The notes: generated from the sequence alone by a model not told the origin. Counted from the stretch's first letter, positions 4,665 to 12,771 are shown. The stretch is DNA of 17,762 nt from JBNJGT01 sp046496745 (GCA_046496745.1 JAWOGQ010000022.1:1-17762); one strand, 5' to 3'. Numbers and translations are program-made.

Positions 4665-6945
4665 CAAGCTCTTGTTCCTGCTTTCTGTCCTTGTGATTAT
4701 ATTTTCTATTTCAATGACTCATATTCAGCTCCAAAGGATAGATTCGATCATGACCACCGGAAATTCAGTTCATGCAGGTGTTTCCCTCTGCCTCAATCGT
4801 CCCCCTGAACTGATCTCACATAATTGCTCAGGTCCTCTCTCTGTTACTCATACAGGACATCTTAGGGAGCCCTATGAATGCACAATAAATGGTTCTGATC
4901 CTGAAGGGACACAGATCACCTATTCTACCAATTCCAGCGCATCTATCGATCCTCTTACAGGTGTTTTTTCTTTGGAAGAGATAAAAGGCAATTCCTCAGT
5001 TTCCATACCTGTAATGATCTCTGATCAGTCCGAGTGCCTGAACAACAAGACAGAAGTGATGATTAATTTTAGCTTAAATAAGAGTGGAGGGGTACTTTTC
5101 ACCCGCAATTATCCTAATGAGGAGAAAAGCAGCATCACACTTACAGAAGGGTTCACTAGTTTTCACAATGACCTTGATGATCATTTCGAGGACATAGACG
5201 GTTACCCTCTTTCTTATTCAGTTGAAAGACTGGCAATCTCGTGCTATAACCTAGATATCAGCATAAACGAGAGTACTCATCAGGTAGTATACAGTGTTCC
5301 TTATGGTGCAGCAGAAGACCTTCCCTGCCAGATACGTTTCCATGCAAGAAACCCTTACGGAGATCATAACCAGTCAAATATAGTGACAATAAACATTGAA
5401 ATCTCAGAAGAAGGTTCTGAACAATCAGAGGAAGAAGGATCAGGAGGTAGCACAGGAGATACATCAGGTTCTTCAGCATCAGGTGGTATGCCTCTTGGCA
5501 GTTCAGATGAATGCGTTTTCCTTGAGATGAACTGCACTGAATGGAGCAATTGCACATATCAGGACCCTGACCTTCTTCCTCTCAAACCAACACACTTCGT
5601 TTCCTGGAACCTGACAAATGATGGTGTAATGAAACGCAGCTGTACCTGGACAACAAATTGTCCTGATCAGATGGCTCCAAGGCAGAAAAAGCAATGTGAT
5701 TATAAGCCCACATGCAATGATGGCATGAAAAATTGCCATGAGCCATCAATGATATGCGAAGAAGGCATCGACTGTGGCGGCCCTTGTGCTCCTTGTGCCA
5801 CCTGTAATGACTGGAAACAGAATTGTGTGATTGTAGACGGAGAAAGGATTTGTGAAGAAGGTATTGATTGTGGAGGAGTCTGTGAACCTTGTTCCACCTG
5901 CGACGATGGCATCAAAAACTGTATCAGGCTCCCAAACAAAACCCTGCTTTGTGAGGATAAGATTGATTGCGGTGGCCCGTGTAATCCTTGTTCCACCTGT
6001 GATGATGGCATACGTAACTGCCATATGCTGGAAAACGGCTCAATCTCATGCGAAGAAGGCATTGATTGCGGTGGCCCCTGTCCAAAGTGCATGGCCATAG
6101 AAGGACCCACAGGCATGGATAAAGACACCCTTCTGAATATAATGCTTATTGCTATGGTCCTTTTTGCAGGAGGCTTTTTGATCTACAGGCTCAGGAAACC
6201 AATATATAATCTGATAATTGAAAGATACATAACCTATATTCAAAGAAGTATAAAAGAAGGGCAGCAGCTATCAAGCCAACAGTACCTAGCATTCTATGAT
6301 AAACAATTGAAACAATTATCCTATGATTTTGATTCAGTGACATCCAAAGGGACAAAAGAGGAAGGTGATCGTCTCCTTATCGAGGGAAGCACATCAGGAT
6401 ATAATATTGATAGGTACTCAGTCTCATTTGATAACGATTATGCAGACATACTCACCGATAACAGTGTGCGGACAATCAATTATGCCTTTTATGCAAGTGA
6501 CATGGAACACGGAAAGCGTATATTGCAGGAGATGCTGAAAGCTGACATCAAGCCTAACTATTCCATTTGCAAGAGATCATCAACAGTGGAATGGGCAGAG
6601 AACTGGAAACGTGACAGACATGCTACCTACGAGCGTGTCAATGGTCGCCTCATGGCAAGGACTGTAGAGTACATACTGAGCTTCAGACCAAAGGATGAGG
6701 ATGAGACAAACAAGATAGTAAAGATTCTTGAAAGATATGGTAAAGGCAAGCAAGGTGAAGGATGGGACATACCTGATATAAGGATAACAGGCCAGGATAA
6801 AGTAAGGGATTTTGAGAAGCAGATACTGAATGTAAAGACAGTTGATGGGCAAAAACTTATGGTCCTCACAAAAGACAAGGCACTTGAAGGGTATGAAAGC
6901 AGCTCTGTATGGATCAACTCAGCATTGTCCAAGGTGATAAAATGA
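4657..6945 (+). CDS. Receptor-like surface protein with cadherin-like, TSP1-like and Cys-repeat ectodomain (762 aa)
   Basis: Membrane protein with two hydrophobic segments. An N-terminal signal peptide or anchor (about residues 4-20) leads to two cadherin/He-PIG-like domains (about 45-140 and 145-250), then a Ser/Gly/Glu-rich linker (250-284). A cysteine-rich part resembling a TSP1 module follows (286-348: C-T-E-W-S-N-C-T ... M-K-R-S-C-T-W ... C), then four tandem six-cysteine repeats (352-478). A transmembrane helix at about 490-510 ends in a basic stop-transfer R-L-R-K. The last 250 residues should be cytosolic and match no family I know; they include a probable helical stretch (520-560) and a mixed alpha/beta segment. 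The GTG start at 4657 is chosen from the Shine-Dalgarno at 4645-4652. It overlaps both neighbours (8 bp and ATGA). An adhesin or sensor role is inferred. Confidence 0.85.
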   Translation: MNNKLLFLLSVLVIIFSISMTHIQLQRIDSIMTTGNSVHAGVSLCLNRPPELISHNCSGPLSVTHTGHLREPYECTINGSDPEGTQITYSTNSSASIDPLTGVFSLEEIKGNSSVSIPVMISDQSECLNNKTEVMINFSLNKSGGVLFTRNYPNEEKSSITLTEGFTSFHNDLDDHFEDIDGYPLSYSVERLAISCYNLDISINESTHQVVYSVPYGAAEDLPCQIRFHARNPYGDHNQSNIVTINIEISEEGSEQSEEEGSGGSTGDTSGSSASGGMPLGSSDECVFLEMNCTEWSNCTYQDPDLLPLKPTHFVSWNLTNDGVMKRSCTWTTNCPDQMAPRQKKQCDYKPTCNDGMKNCHEPSMICEEGIDCGGPCAPCATCNDWKQNCVIVDGERICEEGIDCGGVCEPCSTCDDGIKNCIRLPNKTLLCEDKIDCGGPCNPCSTCDDGIRNCHMLENGSISCEEGIDCGGPCPKCMAIEGPTGMDKDTLLNIMLIAMVLFAGGFLIYRLRKPIYNLIIERYITYIQRSIKEGQQLSSQQYLAFYDKQLKQLSYDFDSVTSKGTKEEGDRLLIEGSTSGYNIDRYSVSFDNDYADILTDNSVRTINYAFYASDMEHGKRILQEMLKADIKPNYSICKRSSTVEWAENWKRDRHATYERVNGRLMARTVEYILSFRPKDEDETNKIVKILERYGKGKQGEGWDIPDIRITGQDKVRDFEKQILNVKTVDGQKLMVLTKDKALEGYESSSVWINSALSKVIK
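5710..6090 (+). repeat. Four tandem Cys repeats T-C-x-D-G-I-x-N-C ... C-E-E-G-I-D-C-G-G-P-C-x-x-C
   Basis: Residues 352-380, 382-412, 414-445 and 447-478 of the 762-aa protein are 29-32 residues each with six cysteines in the same positions. Consensus landmarks are T-C-[ND]-D-G-I, N-C, C-E-E-G-I-D-C-G-G-P-C and a final P-C. Unit 2 carries W-K-Q for G-I-K, V for P in the D-C-G-G element; unit 3 has C-E-D-K. The D-C-G-G-x-C motif recurs in bacterial and DPANN surface proteins. Disulfide-bonded stalk units are likely. Confidence 0.9.
6931..6938 (+). promoter_or_regulatory. Shine-Dalgarno AAGGTGAT deciding the start at 6942
   Basis: GGTGA at 6933-6937 lies 4 nt before the ATG at 6942. That ATG overlaps the upstream TGA as ATGA and begins a proper signal peptide. 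The upstream in-frame ATG at 6909 has no such site and would place 11 polar residues ahead of the signal peptide. Confidence 0.7.
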
Positions 6946-9900
6946 GACTTATCCATATTATCGGACTCTGTATCCTTGTTGCTAGTGTCATGGCTGAGGT
7001 AACAATAGACCAACCCCCTAACAACCAGTTATATACAGTGGCCGAAGATTCTGTTTTCAATCTTACAGTCATTGCAAGCGATACAGATGATTATCCCATT
7101 TCATTCACAGATACATCCTATGACGAGAACGTGAGTTTTGACTGCTTCAAGAAATACCCTGTAAATGATACAGCTACCTTCATCAACTTCACACCAACAA
7201 ACGAGTTTGTAGGTTTCTATTCTTTTGAATTGAACGCCCGGAATACAGAGAATGAAGTGGATACTATTGTTATATCATTCAATGTGACAAATACCAATGA
7301 TATTCCTGTCATAGATAGTACAAGCAACCTTACTACTGTACATGAGAATGATACCCTTCCGGTTTTTGTAAGTATTATTGATGATGATCTGATCCATGGC
7401 AAAGAATCGATTAACATATCCTGGACACTTGACAACCAGACCTCAACAAAGCTTCAACCAGTATTCGAGAATGACACATATTCAGAGATAATGTATGTCC
7501 CCTCCATGTTTGATGCAGGAAACCATACCATAAAAGTAATTGCAAAAGACCTTAATGGTTCCCAGGCAAATTTTACCTGGAATATAACTGTGATAAATGT
7601 CAATAGACCTCCGGTTCTTAACAATACAATCCCTAATGTGACCTGGGAAGAAGACATTAACCTGACAGGTTATCTGGATCTTATGGACTATTTCTCTGAT
7701 CCTGATCTCAATGAGAGCGGTTGCGATCCGAATATCCAGGAATGCATAACATTCAATTATAGTATCGTAGATGGGGGTAATATCAGCGTAGTGATAAATG
7801 GATCAAACGTCAGTTTTTACCCTGACAGGGATTTCACAGGAGACATGACTATAATATTCAATGCCTCTGACGGCATTGACCATGCCCTGAGTAATGAGAT
7901 ATTGTTGAACGTGACAAACATAAATGATCCTCCTGTAATCACACCTGTACCTGACCAGTTAAATTACACTTATGTTGATTTCCACTATCAGGTCCAGGCC
8001 TATGATGTGGACAATGAGACATTGTTCTATTCAGTTGATTCATCACTCTCAAACATATCAATAAAAGATGGCCTGATAGAAGCATTCCCTGTAGCAGGAG
8101 AAGAAGGTAATCATACCGTGAATGTCACAGTAAGTGACGGGATCAATTCAACCCATGCATCATTCACTCTTCAGGTACTTTCAAACAGCCCCCCGGAGAT
8201 AATTAATATCCGTAATTATTCAGTAGCACAGCATGATACACTTGAGATAACCCTTTTAGGGCAAGATTCCGATGGTGATGAACTCTCTTTCACATCAGAC
8301 TCATCCCTTGACATCACCTCGATTAATAGCACATCCTGTAATGTCACATGGACACCACATGACCAGTCATTAGTAGGAAATCATACCATAATTTTCACTG
8401 TAACAGATGAGAAAGGCGCGAAGTCATCATACAAATCAACAATACAGGTCAATGACACACCGATGGCTCCGATAGTTTATCCTGTCTCAGTCGGTCCCAT
8501 AAGGACAGGCAAGCAATTCAATCTTACAGTATATTCATTTGATGAGGATGGAGATTTTGAAAGGTTCAGTGATAACACTAGCCTTTTTGATATTTCTACC
8601 CAGGGTCAGGGATCAACAGAAGATAATGCTACCGGAAAGATAATGTTTACTCCATCCAGCACAGGATATCACAGGATACTAATAACAGGAAATGATTCAT
8701 TAGGAAATAAAGACAACACAACCCTGATACTTAATATCACAACAAATCATGCACCTTATTTCACAAGCATCAATGATATAATAACCCAGGAGAGTATTGA
8801 ATATTCACAAAGGATAAATGCAGAGGATCAGGACTGGCAGGATGACCTTTCTTTTGGCTCAAACACTTCCCTGTTTAACATAACCAACAGATGGATTAAT
8901 TTCACACCAGAAAATCAAGGGAATCATACTGTAAGGGTCTGGGTCTCGGACGGCACAGCTAACGTGTCTGAGATTATACAGGTGAACATAACCAAAAGAG
9001 ACGATCCACCTTTCTTCATGCCTCCTGTAGAGACACTTGAAGCATGGGACCAGCTGAAAGAAGGAAACACAACCTACTTTAACATAACTGCTATCGACGA
9101 AGAAGGGGACAATGTGACAATAGATCTCACTTTCATCAATTTCACAAATAAGGTGGGAACATCAAATCATACACTTTTCTCATTCATCAACACAACCAGT
9201 ATAGCAAACGTGACTACTGCTTATGTCAATATAACCCCTGGCCCTCTTGATGTGGGAGAGTATTGGGTGAACATATCAGCATCAGATGGCAAGAAAAGGA
9301 ATGACAGGATATTTCCTTTCACTGTGAAGAACATAAACAACAAGCCAAGGATTAATTGGACCATTCTATATAATGGTACAACATTCTCATCAAATGCAAC
9401 ATCTGTATCATTCGATTGTAAAGAGACAATGCCCATAAATTTCACATCTCTTGTATTTGACCCGGATTATGATCCTTTGAGATATAATTGGACGGTGTTT
9501 TATCCTAATGGATCTGTATTCCTAAATTCCAATGACACAGAGATTAATTTCACGATACCCTATTACGCTCATCCATCGTTTATGGTGACATACAGGGTAA
9601 GTGATAATGAAACCTATTCACAGGTGAACTTCACGCTTGATGCAGTGAACGTGAACCGCAACATAACTTTCGGTACCCTTGCCTATGAATTTGACGGTTC
9701 AGGAAACTTTGATAATACCTATATAGATGATGGCCTTAAAGTCCAGGATCTGGATAGGAATGCATCATTCAGATCACAAAAGATAGACCTGAAGACAGAT
9801 AATGCCAACATAATGCGGGTAATGCATAAGAACCTTACCTTTGAATACAACGAGAGCCCATCCTATAATGTGTCATTGTTTTTTGGCAGTGTGCAAACAT

Positions 9901-11024
9901 CAGACAGCATAGTAGAATATCTTCCAGTCCATGAGAATGGTACAGTCCAATCAGATAACCGCCGCTTCATAAGCTTTATGATAAACATCTCAGGTGACGG
10001 TACACAGGCTCCAGTAATAGATAAAGGCTTGTTCAATTACGAGATACACGACCTTGATGTCATGAAAGGAACTGAATATCCTGGATGGCTTGATCTCAGG
10101 AATTTTTTTCATGATCCTGATGTGGATGATAACATAACCTATAATGTGACAATACATCAAGGTGCAGGGCTCGCAGATCTCCAGATAATCGACAAGCATT
10201 TTGTCCAGGCAAGCTTTCTTGAAGAGGGTACTGTAATAGCACAAGTATCAGCATCTGATGGCACCTCAAATATATCCAGCAACAATATCCATATAAGCAT
10301 TGATTCAAAAGAAGAGGTATCAAGAAGCTCCGGCAGCAGTTCTACAGTGGAATACAAGACACAGACACGTAATACCAGAAGGCCTGTAGCACTGGATATA
10401 ATACATCCGGAAAATATAACCTTGTATGAGAATGAGACTGCGAAAGTGCCTATCAGATTACAGAACAACGATGATTTTACCCTTAATGACCTGAGAATAA
10501 ATGTTTCAAGCACACGTGGAATAGGACTTCACCTTGATAAAGATCACATAAGGACGCTTGAAAAGGATGATTTCCAGACCGTAATGCTTACGATCAACAT
10601 GTCAAAGATCTATGGCACTTATGATGTCCATATAAATGTTACAGTAGATGACCCTTCATACACTGACAGTACAAAGCTTCTCATAAGTTCATTGAAAAAA
10701 GCTCAGGAAGGCGAGGATACATCAAAGCTCAAGCTTGCTTTTGTCTCTGACTTATTGAAGAAGAACGAGGAATGCAGTGAACTATCAGAATATATTGAGC
10801 GCGCAAGGCTTGCCTTTGAATCAGGAGATGATATGAAAGGGAATGAATTGCTTGAGCAGTTCACTAATGATTGCAAAGCGTTGATCCAGAAACCAAAAGT
10901 TGAGAACCCTCAATCAACCTCTTTATTGGATGACAGGAATTATCGCATTATTGCAGGAGCAGTAGGTTTGATAATCTTATTTACGATCATCATTTCTATT
11001 GTTACGCTTTATCGTAGAATCTGA
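6942..11024 (+). CDS. Giant cadherin-like surface protein with helical stalk and C-terminal anchor (1360 aa)
   Basis: Exported, membrane-anchored structural or adhesive protein. Signal peptide at residues 1-18, likely cleaved after Ala18. About nine cadherin/Ig-like domains follow with boundaries marked by N-R-P-P-V-L (221), N-D-P-P-V-I (328), S-P-P-E-I (416), H-A-P-Y-F (603), D-D-P-P-F-F (687) and N-K-P-R-I (800), and by repeated S-D-G or D-x-D-G turns suited to calcium binding. Residues about 905-1036 form a different beta domain and 1036-1120 another cadherin-like unit. A serine-rich linker (1122-1146) leads to a NEW3-like domain (1148-1248), then a helical hairpin with Cys1278 and Cys1311 (1250-1318), and a transmembrane helix at 1335-1356 with a Y-R-R-I tail. 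By hand I count about 80 N-x-S/T sequons, so heavy N-glycosylation is likely. The 3' end overlaps the convergent gene by 48 bp. Confidence 0.88.
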   Translation: MRLIHIIGLCILVASVMAEVTIDQPPNNQLYTVAEDSVFNLTVIASDTDDYPISFTDTSYDENVSFDCFKKYPVNDTATFINFTPTNEFVGFYSFELNARNTENEVDTIVISFNVTNTNDIPVIDSTSNLTTVHENDTLPVFVSIIDDDLIHGKESINISWTLDNQTSTKLQPVFENDTYSEIMYVPSMFDAGNHTIKVIAKDLNGSQANFTWNITVINVNRPPVLNNTIPNVTWEEDINLTGYLDLMDYFSDPDLNESGCDPNIQECITFNYSIVDGGNISVVINGSNVSFYPDRDFTGDMTIIFNASDGIDHALSNEILLNVTNINDPPVITPVPDQLNYTYVDFHYQVQAYDVDNETLFYSVDSSLSNISIKDGLIEAFPVAGEEGNHTVNVTVSDGINSTHASFTLQVLSNSPPEIINIRNYSVAQHDTLEITLLGQDSDGDELSFTSDSSLDITSINSTSCNVTWTPHDQSLVGNHTIIFTVTDEKGAKSSYKSTIQVNDTPMAPIVYPVSVGPIRTGKQFNLTVYSFDEDGDFERFSDNTSLFDISTQGQGSTEDNATGKIMFTPSSTGYHRILITGNDSLGNKDNTTLILNITTNHAPYFTSINDIITQESIEYSQRINAEDQDWQDDLSFGSNTSLFNITNRWINFTPENQGNHTVRVWVSDGTANVSEIIQVNITKRDDPPFFMPPVETLEAWDQLKEGNTTYFNITAIDEEGDNVTIDLTFINFTNKVGTSNHTLFSFINTTSIANVTTAYVNITPGPLDVGEYWVNISASDGKKRNDRIFPFTVKNINNKPRINWTILYNGTTFSSNATSVSFDCKETMPINFTSLVFDPDYDPLRYNWTVFYPNGSVFLNSNDTEINFTIPYYAHPSFMVTYRVSDNETYSQVNFTLDAVNVNRNITFGTLAYEFDGSGNFDNTYIDDGLKVQDLDRNASFRSQKIDLKTDNANIMRVMHKNLTFEYNESPSYNVSLFFGSVQTSDSIVEYLPVHENGTVQSDNRRFISFMINISGDGTQAPVIDKGLFNYEIHDLDVMKGTEYPGWLDLRNFFHDPDVDDNITYNVTIHQGAGLADLQIIDKHFVQASFLEEGTVIAQVSASDGTSNISSNNIHISIDSKEEVSRSSGSSSTVEYKTQTRNTRRPVALDIIHPENITLYENETAKVPIRLQNNDDFTLNDLRINVSSTRGIGLHLDKDHIRTLEKDDFQTVMLTINMSKIYGTYDVHINVTVDDPSYTDSTKLLISSLKKAQEGEDTSKLKLAFVSDLLKKNEECSELSEYIERARLAFESGDDMKGNELLEQFTNDCKALIQKPKVENPQSTSLLDDRNYRIIAGAVGLIILFTIIISIVTLYRRI

Positions 11025-12680
11025 TTTAGAATCTATTGACTGGCCAGAGATTTCAGTATTGATAGAATCAATGCCCTTGTCGATCTCTGACAGGTTATCA
11101 CTAAAGTGGTTCATATTGAAAAAATCATTCTTGAATACCTTTTCAAGAGGGTCATTTGAGAAGATTTCTTCTATCTCTTGCTCTGTTATGTACTCTGTAT
11201 CTTCATGTAACGTTCTGTTATCTTGTGTCTCTTCCTGCAAGTATTTCCCTTCAAGAAGTTCTGTTTTATTCATATCTGTTTTATCAAAGGTTTTATGGTT
11301 TTCTGCATCCTTGCGTTTCTCTTCTACCCTATCTTCCTTTGGCAATATGCCCGGCCCTTGGGTTTTTATAGCTCTCGTATCTTTTCTTTCCTGACTTGAA
11401 TTATTTACTCTTGCATATGTTCTTCCAGTAATCCCCTCACTAGGCTTTGCATTTCCAGATTTCCCTTTTTCAAGTATATTTCTTCTATTTGTTTCACTTC
11501 TTTCAGGAACCTTAGATCTCTCACGTCTTTGAGGCTCTGGTATCCTTTCAGGTTTATCTGGCATTTCATTAATATTAGGTTTATATTCAGAATATCTTTT
11601 ACTTTTTTCCTCTGCTCTTTTACTCTCCTCTTTTCTTGTTTCCTTTATGTCTTCTAATCTCTGTGTCCTGCTTTCTTTTCTTTCATTTGGATTGCTTGAA
11701 ACCACATGTGGTTTCCTTTGAATATCTGGCCTTTCTTCAATTCGCTTTTCTGGTACTTCTCTTTTAGGTGTTTTAACTGTGTCACGTCTCTCAGTTTCCT
11801 TAAGTTTCCCTAGTTCCTCAGGTCTGTCACGTCTCTCAGGCTCCTTATTTATTTTATTTTTTTCAGGCCCAGGTATCCTCTCATTCTTCTCTGGACTTTC
11901 TGTCCTTTCATTGGGATTCCTTTTATACTCTGAGTCTTGGAGATTGTGACTTTCATTTTTTATTTCAGCGCTTTCAGGTTCTTTTATGTATTCTAAAGGC
12001 TCCCGCCTATCTAACCCTTTATTTTCCTTACTTACCTGAGTACCTTCATCTTTTTGTGCATCCTGACCCTTCTTGAAAAAGCCTTTCAATGAACTTCCAA
12101 TATTTTGCACAAACCTTATCGGATTTGATTTGTGTGTTGTTATCAATTCAGTAGAAGTAAGATCAGCTATGTACTGCTTGCCTTTTTCAAAAGTATCCCT
12201 TACATCTTCTTTTGAGATCTGCTTTCCACTGTACTCAAGATGTTCTATTTCCTTCAGAAAACCACTGATATCAAAAAGAGTGCCTTTCTTTAATGCATTC
12301 TTCTCGATACTTGAGAAATAATTTTTCTTGTAATCCATCTCTCCAAGCTTTTTCCTGAGCTCAAAGAAGTTTTCCTTGTCAGAGAGCATCTGGTTTTCTA
12401 TCTCTTTTATCTGTTTGTTCAGGTTATAGTTATAAGATGGAAGATTATTTATGAAATCTATGAGTTCCTTGTTTGTATATACTTCATCAACTTTCATAAG
12501 CGAACTTATTGTCCTGTGGATCTCAAAAGCAAACTTTTGAAAGCATATCTGTGGATACTCTTGAATGTCTTGTTCTAAAGCTTTTATACTATCGAAGAAT
12601 TCCCTGTTTATTTCCTGGAATTCACTGCGTATTCTCTTATCACGCTCCGCAGCATCAACACCCTCTTTCTTTAGAACCAT
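10977..12680 (-). CDS. Cytosolic protein with helical head and long charged disordered tail (567 aa)
   Basis: No family recognised. There is no signal peptide or membrane helix, so the product is probably cytosolic. Residues 1-180 are predicted by eye to be helical with coiled-coil character (D-K-R-I-R-S-E-F-Q-E-I-N at the start; N-K-Q-I-K-E-I-E-N-Q-M-L near 88-99). Residues 185-205 (N-P-I-R-F-V-Q-N-I-G-S-S-L-K-G-F-F-K-K-G) could form an amphipathic helix. Residues 205-480 are very rich in Glu, Lys, Arg, Pro and Asn, lack hydrophobic clusters and hold imperfect repeats: almost certainly disordered. A hydrophobic-acidic end (E-Q-E-I-E-E-I-F-S-N-D-P-L-E-K-V-F) may be a binding segment. The gene is divergent from the MoxR operon around a shared dyad and has a TATA box at leaderless distance. 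A regulatory or scaffold link to MoxR is inference only. Confidence 0.8.
   Translation of the reverse strand: MVLKKEGVDAAERDKRIRSEFQEINREFFDSIKALEQDIQEYPQICFQKFAFEIHRTISSLMKVDEVYTNKELIDFINNLPSYNYNLNKQIKEIENQMLSDKENFFELRKKLGEMDYKKNYFSSIEKNALKKGTLFDISGFLKEIEHLEYSGKQISKEDVRDTFEKGKQYIADLTSTELITTHKSNPIRFVQNIGSSLKGFFKKGQDAQKDEGTQVSKENKGLDRREPLEYIKEPESAEIKNESHNLQDSEYKRNPNERTESPEKNERIPGPEKNKINKEPERRDRPEELGKLKETERRDTVKTPKREVPEKRIEERPDIQRKPHVVSSNPNERKESRTQRLEDIKETRKEESKRAEEKSKRYSEYKPNINEMPDKPERIPEPQRRERSKVPERSETNRRNILEKGKSGNAKPSEGITGRTYARVNNSSQERKDTRAIKTQGPGILPKEDRVEEKRKDAENHKTFDKTDMNKTELLEGKYLQEETQDNRTLHEDTEYITEQEIEEIFSNDPLEKVFKNDFFNMNHFSDNLSEIDKGIDSINTEISGQSIDSKSDSTIKRNNRNDDRK
11493..11933 (-). repeat. 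Internal repeats in the disordered tail of the 567-aa protein
   Basis: Residues 250-285 and 364-396 are diverged copies: both open S-E-Y-K, contain N-E-R or N-E-M, then E-R-I-P-G-P-E-K or E-R-I-P-E-P-Q-R, then P-E-R-R-D or P-E-R-S-E. A shorter 15-residue period gives E-R-R-D-R at 282-286 and E-R-R-D-T at 297-301, visible in DNA as an exact 15-nt direct repeat TGTCACGTCTCTCAG at 11780-11794 and 11825-11839. A diverged third copy (TCACGTCTTT) is at 11521-11530. Confidence 0.75.
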
Positions 12681-12700
12681 GGTGCTATTCTGTTGATTCC

Positions 12701-12710
12701 TTTATATAAA
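12701..12710 (-). promoter_or_regulatory. TATA box of the 567-aa protein gene
   Basis: TTTATATAAA, itself palindromic, with its upstream edge 30 bp before the minus-strand ATG at 12680. The distance implies a leaderless transcript. It is the left element of a divergent promoter pair. Confidence 0.6.
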
Positions 12711-12715
12711 TATAG

Positions 12716-12737
12716 TTTACTATGATAGAATAGTAAA
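12716..12737. promoter_or_regulatory. Perfect 8-bp inverted repeat between two divergent TATA boxes (candidate operator)
   Basis: TTTACTAT at 12716-12723, a 6-nt spacer, and ATAGTAAA at 12730-12737 form a perfect dyad. Its centre (12726.5) is about 21 bp from the centre of each flanking TATA box (12701-12710 and 12745-12752). A protein bound here would cover the TFB-recognition side of both promoters, so joint control of the MoxR operon and the 567-aa gene is likely. The regulator is not identified. Confidence 0.6.
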
Positions 12738-12744
12738 TAACATA

Positions 12745-12752
12745 TTTAAATA
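12745..12752 (+). promoter_or_regulatory. TATA box of the MoxR operon
   Basis: TTTAAATA begins 27 bp before the ATG at 12772, so the transcript should be leaderless. It is identical to the TATA element at 4145-4152. Confidence 0.6.
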
Positions 12753-12771
12753 CTCCGGCGTATGATACCTT

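Noticed and set aside
5710..6090. Regularly spaced repeats that could suggest a CRISPR array
   Set aside because: The period of about 90-100 bp follows the codon frame of the Cys-repeat protein, the copies differ at the DNA level, and there are no unique spacers.
5700..6128. Long open frames on the minus strand and in a second plus frame across the cysteine repeats
   Set aside because: They mirror the four tandem repeats of the real gene in other frames; the products are low in plausibility and lie wholly inside a gene with clear domains.
6909..6911. ATG at 6909 as start of the giant surface protein
   Set aside because: It would put 11 polar residues ahead of the signal peptide; the ATG at 6942 has a Shine-Dalgarno and an ATGA overlap.
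9990..10513. Three overlapping minus-strand frames inside the giant gene
   Set aside because: No promoter or ribosome binding site, no recognisable domain, and the plus strand carries coherent beta-domain and linker sequence throughout.
10999..11394. Plus-strand frame of 131 codons opposite the disordered protein
   Set aside because: It is the complement of a Glu/Lys/Arg-rich coding region, which naturally yields a Ser/Leu/Phe-rich open frame; no start signals are seen.
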